A DNA stretch of 64,000 nucleotides from Aquimarina sp. MMG016 (GTDB lineage: Bacteria > Bacteroidota > Bacteroidia > Flavobacteriales > Flavobacteriaceae), in NCBI RefSeq assembly GCF_018100805.1, contig NZ_JAGJEA010000012.1, positions 84,627-148,626 on the forward strand. The letters are read 5' to 3'. The translations under genes were made by a program, and so were the position numbers. How positions within the stretch are numbered: position 1 is the first letter of the stretch; every line of letters starts with the position of its first letter. Below, in pieces: positions 8,212-16,550 of the stretch. The notes beneath the pieces are model-generated. The model saw only the letters and a program-made list of their open reading frames with translations, did not search any database and had not been told where the DNA came from.

Positions 8212-9809
8212 AGATGAGCGATAAAAAAAACATAGACAGACTTTTTCAGGAGAAGTTCAAGGATTTTGAAGTGACTCCCGATGATGCTGTATGGAAAAAA
8301 ATCAAAGCCCGTCAGAATAAAAAACGTAAACGGGTTCTTGTCATACCATTTTGGTACAGAATAGCCGGAGTTGCGGCTTTGGTGGCCATTATTCTTACTA
8401 TTGGTTATAGATCTTTTGGCGAAGACCCCATACAAGAAACAATTGTGGAGAGCACAGAAGAACCTAAAGAGATTCAAGAAGATATCACTCCTGATAAAGA
8501 AATCAACACTTCGGATACTACTGAAAAAGAAGCTATAGTTTCCTCAGAAGAAGATCCTTCAGGAAATGCTAATGGCAATACCAATATGGATACTAACCAA
8601 GGTACACGTCTAGTTAATTCTATGGAACAAAAAGATAGAAAGAAAAATGCAGTAGCCACATCTGCCAATGATAAGATTAAAGCTTTCAAAGGCAAAGAAC
8701 AAATTCCAAATACCACCAACACTAAAGACCGAATCGCAAATAATAACTTAAGAACTAATGATGCATTAGATAAAAAAGCTAATAAAAACCCTGCTTTTGT
8801 TCATCCAGACAATAGTACAGAAAAAGATAAACCAGAAAAAACTACTATTGTCGATCATCAAAACAGTACCCATAAAACTGATAGTGAACAAACAACTTTC
8901 ATTGATGCTCATCAAAACAATGACGAAAAGAACACCAATAGTAAAATAGCTGAAAATAATACTAATGCTGAAGTACAAGAAGAAACCGAAGAAGAGGAAT
9001 TAAATGATGGAAAGAAATCCATTTTTGATGTCATTAATAATAAAGAGGAAGAGGTTGTCGCAGAAAAAACAAAAGATCGAAAAAAATGGGTTGTAGCTCC
9101 TAATGTTGCTCCAATATATTATGATTCTTTTGGTGGTGGATCCTCAGTACGATCAGAATTCTCTGATAATTCTAAGACCGGACAAATAAATTTAAGTTAT
9201 GGTGTACAAGTCGCCTATAATGTAAGTGATAAAATAAGTGTGCGTTCAGGATTGCATAAACTGGATGTTGGCTATAACACCAGAGATGTTGGCTTTGAGG
9301 CTACCGCCTCCCAAAAAAATCCTGAGGGCATTAATTATTACCAAAGTGCTCGGGATATTGCTATATCTGATATAGCTACTGCAGATGCTAATTTCTCGCA
9401 ATCTCCTTCATTTGATGTTAATGAAGCTGCTTTGTCTAAAGGTCAAAATCCAGGGTTATTAAATCATAGTATTAGTTATTATGAAGTCCCACTGGAAATA
9501 AAATATAATCTGGTTGACAATACAATAGGGGTGCATATGATTGGTGGAGTTAGCACTCTGTTTCTTAATGATAATGAACTGTCAATTGACGCTGGTAATT
9601 TTACTACCACTCTGGGAGAAGGATCTAATCTAAATGATATAAGTTTTACTGGTAATATTGGCTTGGGTGTTAATTATAATCTTACGAAACAGTTTCAGAT
9701 TAATCTGGAGCCAATTTTTAAATATCAATTTAATGGATTTAAAAACGAATCAGAAAATTTTAGACCTTATTCCATTGGGATATATACCGGGTTGAGTTTT
9801 AGATTTTGA
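8208..9809 (+). CDS. Membrane-spanning protein with outer-membrane beta-barrel domain, sigma-factor partner
   Basis: Protein of 533 aa coupled to the upstream ECF sigma gene. Residues 1-45 are charged and presumably cytoplasmic. A single membrane helix follows (FWYRIAGVAALVAIILTIGY, about 47-66). Next is a long hydrophilic Asn/Lys/Glu/Thr-rich linker (about 70-290), then a C-terminal beta-barrel-like region of PorT/OmpA-like type, ending IGIYTGLSFRF with a terminal aromatic. The architecture (cytosolic segment, inner-membrane helix, flexible periplasmic linker, barrel) suggests an anti-sigma-like sensor spanning both membranes. That role is inferred from gene coupling. A second Met at codon 3 (8214) is an equally good start. 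Confidence 0.75.
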   Translation: MKMSDKKNIDRLFQEKFKDFEVTPDDAVWKKIKARQNKKRKRVLVIPFWYRIAGVAALVAIILTIGYRSFGEDPIQETIVESTEEPKEIQEDITPDKEINTSDTTEKEAIVSSEEDPSGNANGNTNMDTNQGTRLVNSMEQKDRKKNAVATSANDKIKAFKGKEQIPNTTNTKDRIANNNLRTNDALDKKANKNPAFVHPDNSTEKDKPEKTTIVDHQNSTHKTDSEQTTFIDAHQNNDEKNTNSKIAENNTNAEVQEETEEEELNDGKKSIFDVINNKEEEVVAEKTKDRKKWVVAPNVAPIYYDSFGGGSSVRSEFSDNSKTGQINLSYGVQVAYNVSDKISVRSGLHKLDVGYNTRDVGFEATASQKNPEGINYYQSARDIAISDIATADANFSQSPSFDVNEAALSKGQNPGLLNHSISYYEVPLEIKYNLVDNTIGVHMIGGVSTLFLNDNELSIDAGNFTTTLGEGSNLNDISFTGNIGLGVNYNLTKQFQINLEPIFKYQFNGFKNESENFRPYSIGIYTGLSFRF

Positions 9810-9885
9810 TGAACAATATAAAGAAAAGTGTTTAGGTTAATTTAGTTGATTAGAACCATTGTTTCATCAGGAAGCGATGATGAAC

Positions 9886-9922
9886 AGAAAGCCATTCCTG
9901 ACTAGGAATGGCTTTCTTTTTT
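9886..9922. terminator. Bidirectional terminator between sigma-partner gene and plsC
   Basis: Perfect 14-bp stem AGAAAGCCATTCCT (9886-9899) with AGGAATGGCTTTCT (9904-9917) and a T run after it. It serves the plus-strand gene ending at 9809. It overlaps the stop codon of the convergent plsC, and the opposite side is also A/T rich. Confidence 0.85.
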
Positions 9923-10664
9923 AATTTTTATGATCAGCTTCCAGTGTTTTCAGAATAATCTCATGGGTTTTCTCTTTTAGTTCTTTTTTGTTTTCCTGTG
10001 TTAATCCTTCGGTAGAAATTTCACGATGAATATGTGCTCTCATCCTTCCCGGACTTCCACTAAAAAAAGTATACGAAAATCGTTTTTTATTATCAAAAAA
10101 AGTTAAAGGTAGAATTGGAATCTGGTGATCTATTGCCAATCTGAACGCTCCATCTTTAAACTCATCCAAAAGCAAGCTTTCATCATCAGGCACCCCTCCT
10201 TCTGGAAAAATACAAATACTGGTACCATCATGTAATCTCGCATGTGCCTGATCAAACACTTCTTTTCGGCTTCGCTGGCTATTGCGATCTACCAATATAC
10301 AAGTACGTTTGTAGAAAAATCCAAAAATCGGGATTTTGGTCAATTCCTTCTTCCCTACAAAAACAAACGGATTCTTTACACAATACAGCATCAGCATAAT
10401 ATCCGTCATAGAGGTGTGATTAGCCACAAACATATAACTCTGTTTGCGATCAACCTTGATGTCATACGTTACCTTAGGTAAGAATCCAGAACCATACAAA
10501 ACAATCTTTGCCCAAAATCTGGCAAATATAAAAAACTGAGGATACCATTGTTCTCTTGATGTTAGCACTAACAACACAGGAAACAGAATAATGATAGGAA
10601 TACCCATCACCACATAAAACCATATCCTCCAGAAAAGGATTAATATTTTTTTCAAAATTGACAT
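9921..10664 (-). CDS. plsC: 1-acyl-sn-glycerol-3-phosphate acyltransferase
   Basis: Membrane-bound acyltransferase of 247 aa that makes phosphatidic acid from lysophosphatidic acid. A hydrophobic N-terminal segment (about 8-36) anchors it. The catalytic NHxxxxD motif is NHTSMTD (H83, D88). The second signature FPEGG is at 153-157 and contacts the glycerol phosphate. Length matches the family. A TATTTTTG box (minus strand, 10676-10669) ends only 5 bp before the ATG, so the transcript would be nearly leaderless if that box is used. It is divergent from trpS. Confidence 0.92.
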   Translation of the reverse strand: MSILKKILILFWRIWFYVVMGIPIIILFPVLLVLTSREQWYPQFFIFARFWAKIVLYGSGFLPKVTYDIKVDRKQSYMFVANHTSMTDIMLMLYCVKNPFVFVGKKELTKIPIFGFFYKRTCILVDRNSQRSRKEVFDQAHARLHDGTSICIFPEGGVPDDESLLLDEFKDGAFRLAIDHQIPILPLTFFDNKKRFSYTFFSGSPGRMRAHIHREISTEGLTQENKKELKEKTHEIILKTLEADHKN

Positions 10665-10688
10665 TGCCCAAAAATAAACAATTTTGAT

Positions 10689-10718
10689 TTGCCCTATCTC
10701 AACAAAAATTTACCTTTG
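10689..10718 (+). promoter_or_regulatory. Promoter of trpS
   Basis: TTG (10689-10691), a 19-nt spacer and TACCTTTG (10711-10718) match the Bacteroidota consensus exactly. Start of transcription is expected near 10724, giving a very short leader before the ATG at 10738. This also argues against a longer trpS frame beginning at 10684. Confidence 0.8.
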
Positions 10719-10737
10719 CGGGAAACAGAAAATTACT

Positions 10738-11706
10738 ATGTCCAGAATTCTAACAGGCGTACAGAGTACAGGAACGCCACATCTAGGCAATTTGCTAGGA
10801 GCAATCATTCCGGCAATCAATATGGCCAATCAACCTGAAAACGAATCATTTCTCTTTATTGCAGACATGCATTCACTTACTCAGATCAAAGATGCCAAAA
10901 CGTTACGTGAGAACACCTACTCTACCGCTGCTACCTGGTTAGCTTTTGGGCTTGATATAGAAAAAACCGTTTTTTATCGTCAAAGTGATATCCCGCAAGT
11001 AACAGAACTGTCGTGGTACTTGACCTGTTTCTTTCCATATCAGCGATTAACACTAGCACATTCTTTTAAGGATAAAGCTGATCGTCTTGAAGATGTAAAT
11101 GGCGGAATATTTACCTATCCTATGCTTATGGCAGCGGATATATTATTGTATGATGCAGAGATTGTTCCTGTTGGAAAAGATCAATTGCAGCATCTGGAAA
11201 TGACAAGAGATGTTGCTTCCAGAATGCATTCGCAACTTGGAGAGATGTTTGTGTTGCCAGAAGCGCAGGTACAAAAAGATACGATGTATGTTCCGGGAAC
11301 CGATGGTTCTAAGATGAGTAAATCTAAAGGTAATATCATCAACCTGTTTTTACCGGATAAAAAACTTCATAAGCAAATCATGTCAATAGAAACAGACAGT
11401 ACTCCACTAGAGGACCCAAAGGATCCGGATACTTGTAATGTGTTTGCATTGTATAAATTAATCGCATCTGCAGAACAATTAGAAGAGATGCGTAATAATT
11501 ATCTCGGTGGTAATTACGGATATGGCCATGCAAAGCAAGCTTTATTCGAGTTATTAATAGAAAAATTCTCTAAAGAGCGTGAACGTTATAATTATTATAT
11601 GGAGAACCTTAATGAAGTAGATGAAGCTTTGGCCGTTGGAGCCAAAAAAGCTACTAAAGTTGCTAACGAAGTATTAGCTAGAGTAAGAGAGAAAGTCGGG
11701 TATTAA
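10738..11706 (+). CDS. trpS: Tryptophanyl-tRNA synthetase
   Basis: Class I aminoacyl-tRNA synthetase of 322 aa that charges tRNA-Trp. The start at 10738 (MSRILTGVQSTGTPHLGN) is chosen because it is ATG, opens with the usual N-terminus and lies just after the promoter; a TTG 54 bp upstream lies in front of the promoter. The HIGH-type motif is TPHLGN (residues 13-18). KMSKS is at 192-196 (GSKMSKSKGN). The tryptophan pocket and dimer regions are conserved (FPYQRLTLAHSFKDK, PVGKDQLQHLEMTRDVA). It is monocistronic, with a strong terminator 41 bp after the stop. Confidence 0.97.
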   Translation: MSRILTGVQSTGTPHLGNLLGAIIPAINMANQPENESFLFIADMHSLTQIKDAKTLRENTYSTAATWLAFGLDIEKTVFYRQSDIPQVTELSWYLTCFFPYQRLTLAHSFKDKADRLEDVNGGIFTYPMLMAADILLYDAEIVPVGKDQLQHLEMTRDVASRMHSQLGEMFVLPEAQVQKDTMYVPGTDGSKMSKSKGNIINLFLPDKKLHKQIMSIETDSTPLEDPKDPDTCNVFALYKLIASAEQLEEMRNNYLGGNYGYGHAKQALFELLIEKFSKERERYNYYMENLNEVDEALAVGAKKATKVANEVLARVREKVGY

Positions 11707-11746
11707 GCTAAAACAAGAAACATAGTTTTGAGAAAGACATATTTTA

Positions 11747-11779
11747 AAATCCCTTCAGAAAGTTCTGAAGGGATTTTTG
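11747..11779 (+). terminator. trpS terminator
   Basis: Perfect 14-bp stem AAATCCCTTCAGAA (11747-11760) with TTCTGAAGGGATTT (11763-11776), followed by T residues. Confidence 0.85.
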
Positions 11780-11811
11780 TACCAACAAATAGAGTTATTT
11801 ACCCTATAAAT

Positions 11812-12438
11812 TTATTGACGAAAATCTTTTTCGACTCCTAAGAGGGCATTAAAAGTTTTGTTTTCTCTATTAAAGACCACAGGATATTCTCCGGCCTTAA
11901 CGACATTGCCCCTCAAGCCTAATTGCTCTACAGACTCTTTGTCTAACACCAAGTCTTGCTTAAGAGTATAAATATAATCCTTGCCATTAGACGATAATAA
12001 GCGATTTTCTTCATAGAACTGTAGTCCGAGAACCGCTTCATTCATAGCAAAAGGTATTGCTCCTTGTCTAACATCAATATCCAATTCTAACTTATCGCGA
12101 ATTGATAAAAACTCTCTTGGATCAATTTTTTCATAAATAATCCATGGATCCAATATTTCAGGCCAGCAAGGTATCAGCTGACAAGGTTTATAGATTATTT
12201 TCGGGATGCAAATACGTCTATACTCGCATATCCCAGGAATATGCGAATAACAATTACCTGCCCATTTAAATCCGTATTCTATATAATAAAAGCAAAAGCC
12301 TCCATAATATTTATCATCTACGGTTTCGAGATTACTTTCATCTACTATTGTGGATTGGTTTTCCTGGATGGTTTCTCTCTCACACGCCCAAAACGAAACG
12401 AGCATTACTACTGCAATTACAAAAAATAACTTCTTCAT
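11812..12438 (-). CDS. Cys-containing lipoprotein, tandem paralogue 1
   Basis: Lipoprotein of 208 aa with the signal MKKLFFVIAVVMLVSFWAC (C19). It is a clear paralogue of the next gene (12642-13367). Shared blocks include IPCxxxIxDPWII, DPxxxxSxxDKLxLDID, and GNxxKAGxYPVxFNREN near the C-terminus. The N-terminal third carries about seven cysteines (GFCFYY, NCYSH, GICEYRRICIP, KPCQLIPC) that could form disulfides. I do not recognise the family. Its mRNA leader contains a hairpin at 12474-12522. Confidence 0.75.
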   Translation of the reverse strand: MKKLFFVIAVVMLVSFWACERETIQENQSTIVDESNLETVDDKYYGGFCFYYIEYGFKWAGNCYSHIPGICEYRRICIPKIIYKPCQLIPCWPEILDPWIIYEKIDPREFLSIRDKLELDIDVRQGAIPFAMNEAVLGLQFYEENRLLSSNGKDYIYTLKQDLVLDKESVEQLGLRGNVVKAGEYPVVFNRENKTFNALLGVEKDFRQ

Positions 12439-12473
12439 AATAAAAAGGTTTTAAGATTAGTATACATATAAAA

Positions 12474-12522
12474 AGCTCCCCAATGATCAGCTGTTGGTTT
12501 ACTGATCATAACGGGGAGAGCT
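12474..12522 (-). terminator. Leader hairpin with T run upstream of the 12438 start
   Basis: Compound inverted repeat: AGCTCCCC (12474-12481) and TGATCAG (12484-12490) pair with CTGATCA (12502-12508) and GGGG-AG-AGCT (12513-12522). On the minus strand it is followed by CTTTTTATATG, so it resembles a factor-independent terminator. It sits about 35 nt before the start codon of the lipoprotein gene, so it may act as an attenuator or as a second stop for read-through from the upstream paralogue. Confidence 0.5.
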
Positions 12523-12561
12523 TTAATGCTTAGTGTGATAGATGATAAAAAGGTCAACATA

Positions 12562-12620
12562 AAAAATAAAAAATCGTCAATTCTATTTTTATTGTAATGA
12601 TTAGAATTGACGATTTTCTT
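12562..12620 (-). terminator. Terminator of lipoprotein paralogue 2
   Basis: Perfect 16-bp stem AAAATCGTCAATTCTA (12570-12585) with TAGAATTGACGATTTT (12602-12617). On the minus strand it is followed by a T run. It starts 22 bp after the stop codon at 12642. Confidence 0.85.
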
Positions 12621-12641
12621 CCTTACTTCCCTTGTTAAATA

Positions 12642-13367
12642 TTATTCATAGAACCCTCTGTTTACAGAAAGAACTACATTATATGTGTTATTTTCTCTAT
12701 TAAAAATCACTGGGTACTTCCCTGCTTTAATCGCATTCCCATGTAGGCCTAAATTTTTAGTTACCTCAGCATCCAGAATAAGCTTACGATCCAAATAAAA
12801 GATACTGGGTTGTGGTTGTGGTTGGGTAAAGGCTTCATAATGTGCAATATCATTACTAGACGATTGGTTAATGAGAGATAACATATTAGTTTCTTTATAC
12901 AGTTGCATGACCAAAATAGATTTATTCAATGCAATGGGTACACCCTGAGACCTCGGGTCAATATCTAATTGCAATTTATCTTTTAAGGAAACCAAAGCTG
13001 CCGGATCCAAAACTTCAGGAATAATCCAAGGATCCTGGATATCCCATCCACAAGGTATAATTGCACAAGGGTCAAAAATGATTAATGGTGGTTCGAACTC
13101 AACAAAAGGATTAGGAAGACAATCCACTATAGCACATATCTCAAAAGGATTATATACACATTCTCTTTTTCCTGTAGCAGGGTTGATTTCTGATCTAGCG
13201 TTAAACTGCAGTGTAAATTTGCAAAACCGCCCTGATGGGCCTTTCGTTTGTATGTCGATATCAGAAGATTCACTTATAGTGGTTTGCTCTTCAAAAATGT
13301 TTTCTTCCTGACACGAGTATAGCAGGATTAGTACTCCTACAATAATGACTAATGATAGTTTTTTCAT
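12642..13367 (-). CDS. Cys-containing lipoprotein, tandem paralogue 2
   Basis: Lipoprotein of 241 aa with the signal MKKLSLVIIVGVLILLYSC (C19). It aligns along its length with the neighbour at 11812-12438, sharing the blocks IIPCxxxIQDPWII, DKLQLDID and GNAIKAGKYPVIFNREN. It is longer by an insert containing a QPQPQP run at about residue 190. Cysteines cluster in the first half (GRFCKF, RECVYN, EICAIVDCLP, DPCAIIPC). The duplicated genes have separate hairpins downstream and so may be regulated independently. No domain is recognised. Confidence 0.75.
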   Translation of the reverse strand: MKKLSLVIIVGVLILLYSCQEENIFEEQTTISESSDIDIQTKGPSGRFCKFTLQFNARSEINPATGKRECVYNPFEICAIVDCLPNPFVEFEPPLIIFDPCAIIPCGWDIQDPWIIPEVLDPAALVSLKDKLQLDIDPRSQGVPIALNKSILVMQLYKETNMLSLINQSSSNDIAHYEAFTQPQPQPSIFYLDRKLILDAEVTKNLGLHGNAIKAGKYPVIFNRENNTYNVVLSVNRGFYE

Positions 13368-13506
13368 GACTATTCCGGTTTTAAGTTAACAATACCAAAA
13401 GACCCTGAGATTATAATTGATACCAACAACTATACTCTTAGAGGTTCTTTATGAATTAGTGTATGAATTGATGAAGAGGTAAACTTATGAGTTGGATAAA
13501 AATTAA

Positions 13507-13938
13507 TCCCAGATCCTAAAAAATTGTCAACAAAGTTCATACTATATCCCAATTATCTCCCTATTCAGACCTTACAGTCTTGCAAGAGAGATTACTACCG
13601 AAACCAAAAACAGAGTTTCGCAATTAAACCCTGAGCATAAATCAAATATCAATTTCTCTATCATTGGTTTTTGGTGGGCATTGTTTATCATTACTAATTA
13701 TATTGGATCATTTGCTTTTAAAACCCTTTTTAAGGATGATACCATAGATCAATTCATTACATCAACCCAGGCTTACATGTTTTCTGACTTTATGGACATT
13801 CCTGCTGCTATTCTAACACTTGTTATGATCCAACAAATTTCTAAAGAAGAAAAATTACTGTTTGATAGTACTCAACACCAAAATACTGACGATAATATAA
13901 AAACCAGCTTTATAGAATCTCCTGAACCATTATCATAG
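13507..13938 (+). pseudogene. DUF4328 protein, C-terminal half only
   Basis: The open frame runs from just after a stop at 13504-13506 to the stop at 13938 and has no ATG before position 13774. The translation holds the second half of a DUF4328 membrane protein: a YYIPIISLFRPYSLAREI segment, then IGFWWALFIITNYIGSF, then a TIDQFITSTQ region, then the last membrane helix (MDIPAAILTLVMIQQIS). Family members normally have further N-terminal helices, which are absent here in all three frames upstream. I read it as a truncated remnant rather than a gene with a non-ATG start. The family assignment is from memory of the domain. Confidence 0.65.
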
Positions 13939-14002
13939 CACATTGGGAATTATTTTCTTAAAAAAATGTTAAGTAAAAACATTATTTATTCAAATAAATT
14001 TT

Positions 14003-14221
14003 TATCTTCGCAGTCGAAAAATACTTCACACCCAAATCATATTTTCATCTTTTTTTAGTGCTTTATTAAAGTTAAGCTACTCCTTATAGTGTAAGATATT
14101 AAGCGGTTGGATTATATCTAACCAATTCTTGTAATTATAGCTATGTGGGTTATGGCTTGATCGTAATTGTTGGGGGAACAAGATTAGCCTGTTGGGAAAG
14201 CACAAATAGTATAATTACATC
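14003..14221 (+). ncRNA. Candidate structured small RNA with its own terminator
   Basis: The 337-bp gap after the DUF4328 remnant has no frame worth calling but a strong RNA-like layout. A TATCTTCG box (14003-14010, one change from TAnnTTTG) is followed by a small hairpin (GGTTGGA / TCTAACC, 14105-14123). Next comes a long rod: TGTAATTATA-GCTAT-GTG (14130-14147) pairs with CACAAATAGTATAATTACA (14201-14219) around an internal G-rich bulge region. The terminator at 14222-14254 follows at once. A long rod with a large internal loop recalls 6S RNA, but I cannot confirm the family. The transcript would be about 230 nt. Confidence 0.45.
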
Positions 14222-14254
14222 ATTCCCTCTCCTAACTAAGAGAGGGAATTTTTA
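14222..14254. terminator. Bidirectional terminator
   Basis: Perfect 10-bp stem ATTCCCTCTC (14222-14231) with GAGAGGGAAT (14240-14249), followed by a T run. On the plus strand it ends the candidate RNA. On the minus strand it lies 22 bp after the stop of the HExxH gene, although its minus-strand T tract is weak. Confidence 0.75.
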
Positions 14255-14275
14255 TTTAAATAACAACCGTTATGA

Positions 14276-15724
14276 CTAAGATATCTTTAACAACTCCAAC
14301 AAATCCTCTATAGTTTCTTTATCTGATGTATTTGTATCAAAAACATATGCAGAAAGCGTTCGGTTTGCCGGCCCAAATAGCAGTTTTTGCAATTTCTTTT
14401 TTCGCTCCTCAGCATTAAAAACATCCAATTTTTCTATAGTGTCATCTATTCGTAAAACCGGACAAGCATATATCACTTTGGTATGTAGTTCATTAAACAA
14501 CCGCTGTAATCGTTTTATAAAATCTGGACGCTCTATTAATGTATGATCTTCACCCAAACAGATTACTGCATTGGGATAATTGGTAAGCAGGTAGTGCGAT
14601 AACTGCAACTGCATAAACTCTACTTCTTCTGGATATAATACTCCAGAACGCATCCAATTATGAAGAAATTCTTTATTAGAAAACTTTTGACTTTTCTTAA
14701 AGATATTCATCACTTCACTAGAACCATATAGCTCTTGCTTTCTGCGAGTAACAACTGCAGATTCCGCCCAAATATCCCAACATATATCTGAGGCATGAAT
14801 TACCTCTCTGTCAAATTTTTGACTCAATTGCTCTGCAACATTAAATTTCTCTTCACTATCCGGGCCTATAAGCACTATTGCACCTTCTTTATCCTTAATA
14901 TTTGCTTTGCAAATCTCCAAGGCTTTTGTGACCTCATCTTCTGCCCACTGCAGAAATCGATCTACAAAAGCTTCTCCATTATCTGTCAACTTTGCACATT
15001 TCCGGATTAGGGCTGCCCCTTTCTTTACCCTAAGTGCATTAAAATGTAGTAAGCCTAAAATTTGCTTTTTATCTTCTAATTCAGATTTTTCAAAGAGTAT
15101 CCTATCTAATGCAAGTACATGCGTAAACGCATACACTCCATGAAATACTGCTGAAATCGGCCTTGGGATATCCAATCGCACCGGACTATCAAATACTTCT
15201 TCTTCTCCATTAGTAAATAAAGGTGCTGTGGATTCAAAATGTTGCCCTAGTGAGAATAGCTTATTATGCGCCATCTCATGAACCAGTGCTTGTGCTAATA
15301 ACACCGGGTTATGCACAGTAGCCCAAACTGCTCCCAATGTATTTTCAGGTTGATGACTGTTAGAACCACCATAATTTTTATCATCTGCAATGCCTTTGAT
15401 CAGCATAGGATTGACAGTTTTTAGAATCTTACTACATTGATCATACACCTCCGGCCAAAGGGCTATTAGCGCTTCTGCCTCTTGTATACTGGGATGTGTA
15501 AAAGGTGCATGCTCAAATTTCTCCAGAAATGCTTCATCCCAATCCAGGTGGCGTAGTGCTACTTTGTTATTAAATATTCTAGGTTCTCCCGATTGAGCAT
15601 CTTCGGTTACCTGGAGATTAGTATTTTTTGCATATTCCAGAAACAGTTTGGTATCACTACCATCGGATTGTGGTACCGCCATATGTTCCCATGCTTTTAA
15701 CTGATATCTTTCTTTAACTTCCAT
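14276..15724 (-). CDS. HExxH-motif peptide-modification protein (aKG-HExxH type)
   Basis: Protein of 482 aa. The metal-binding motif HEMAH lies at 149-153 in the context LAQALVHEMAHNKLFSLGQHF. This matches the family annotated as HExxH-motif putative peptide modification protein or aKG-HExxH peptide beta-hydroxylase, known as a companion of radical SAM/SPASM peptide maturases. The first 270 residues carry that domain. The last 190 residues read GAIVLIGPDSEEKFNVAEQL and look like a degenerate P-loop or kinase-like fold without a complete Walker A motif. It overlaps the upstream gene by 11 bp and is the last gene of the radical SAM operon. Hydroxylation of the 893-aa neighbour is inferred. Confidence 0.75.
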   Translation of the reverse strand: MEVKERYQLKAWEHMAVPQSDGSDTKLFLEYAKNTNLQVTEDAQSGEPRIFNNKVALRHLDWDEAFLEKFEHAPFTHPSIQEAEALIALWPEVYDQCSKILKTVNPMLIKGIADDKNYGGSNSHQPENTLGAVWATVHNPVLLAQALVHEMAHNKLFSLGQHFESTAPLFTNGEEEVFDSPVRLDIPRPISAVFHGVYAFTHVLALDRILFEKSELEDKKQILGLLHFNALRVKKGAALIRKCAKLTDNGEAFVDRFLQWAEDEVTKALEICKANIKDKEGAIVLIGPDSEEKFNVAEQLSQKFDREVIHASDICWDIWAESAVVTRRKQELYGSSEVMNIFKKSQKFSNKEFLHNWMRSGVLYPEEVEFMQLQLSHYLLTNYPNAVICLGEDHTLIERPDFIKRLQRLFNELHTKVIYACPVLRIDDTIEKLDVFNAEERKKKLQKLLFGPANRTLSAYVFDTNTSDKETIEDLLELLKIS

Positions 15725-16550
15725 GTTGTAAACCTGCTTTAAATGATTTGGAATCTGTAATTCTTAAGAATTTCCTTTTACGATACGGAAATCGTTTTCC
15801 GGGTGCTCCTTCTGTTGGATAGTTATCCCCTTCTACCCTGATGGTATGCGGGATTGCTGTGGGATCCGTATCATATGCCAATTTTATGATGGGTGTCCTC
15901 AATTCACAAATCCCGTGACTGGCACACCATTCTACCGGCCAGGAATACATTTCTGACAACCACAAAGCTTCTTGTTCATACCCAAAAACCTGAAGTTTAT
16001 CAAAAAGGGCTTCTTGTAGCGATGCATATCTTTTGCATTGCAAACTACAGCGATGTTGTGTTCCTATGGTCACCAATAATCGTTGCCAAAAAACACTGGT
16101 ATCTGACCCAGATGATAAACTAAGTATCTGCCCTTCCTGCTGATAGGCCTTTGTATTCAGTACAGCTTGCCAAACATGTTCCTTCCTATTCTTTTCTCTA
16201 ATGGCTGTAGTACATGCTATACAGCAACTGGATTTTAAGGTGTCAGGATCAGTATGTTTATTGGTTAATAGCACTTCATAATACACCGGACCTTTTACAT
16301 TTTCGTTCCCTAAAAAAGTTGCCTTCACCGTGATTTCCATCGGTGCTGCCAATTCCAGAATTTTAAAATAACTCCAACCCTCTACGATCAGGTATTGCGA
16401 ATCCCAATCTCCCTTGACTAATGCTTTTAGCGTTGTAAATATGATCGCTCCGTTGATTTTTTCGAAACGGTTATTCCAGGTTTCTTTGGCTTTATCACTC
16501 ACCCATCCCATCGTCTTAAAGGGCGGGATATTATAGTCTAATACTTCCAT
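15714..16550 (-). CDS. Cys-rich protein of the radical SAM operon, function unknown
   Basis: Protein of 278 aa, starting at the ATG at 16550 that overlaps the radical SAM stop codon by one base (TAATG). The longer frame to 16730 lies inside the radical SAM gene and looks non-biological. It contains seven cysteines: SSCCIAC (three), HRCSLQC (two) and EWCASHGIC (two). That pattern could bind a metal or cluster or form disulfides. There is no signal peptide or membrane helix. The C-terminus is strongly basic (GKRFPYRKRKF). It sits between the two enzyme genes, so it may be an adaptor that recognises the substrate. I do not recognise a family. Confidence 0.7.
   Translation of the reverse strand: MEVLDYNIPPFKTMGWVSDKAKETWNNRFEKINGAIIFTTLKALVKGDWDSQYLIVEGWSYFKILELAAPMEITVKATFLGNENVKGPVYYEVLLTNKHTDPDTLKSSCCIACTTAIREKNRKEHVWQAVLNTKAYQQEGQILSLSSGSDTSVFWQRLLVTIGTQHRCSLQCKRYASLQEALFDKLQVFGYEQEALWLSEMYSWPVEWCASHGICELRTPIIKLAYDTDPTAIPHTIRVEGDNYPTEGAPGKRFPYRKRKFLRITDSKSFKAGLQHGS

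Noticed and set aside
10684..10737. TTG start for trpS 54 bp upstream
   Set aside because: It precedes the consensus promoter at 10689-10718, and the ATG at 10738 gives the normal N-terminus.
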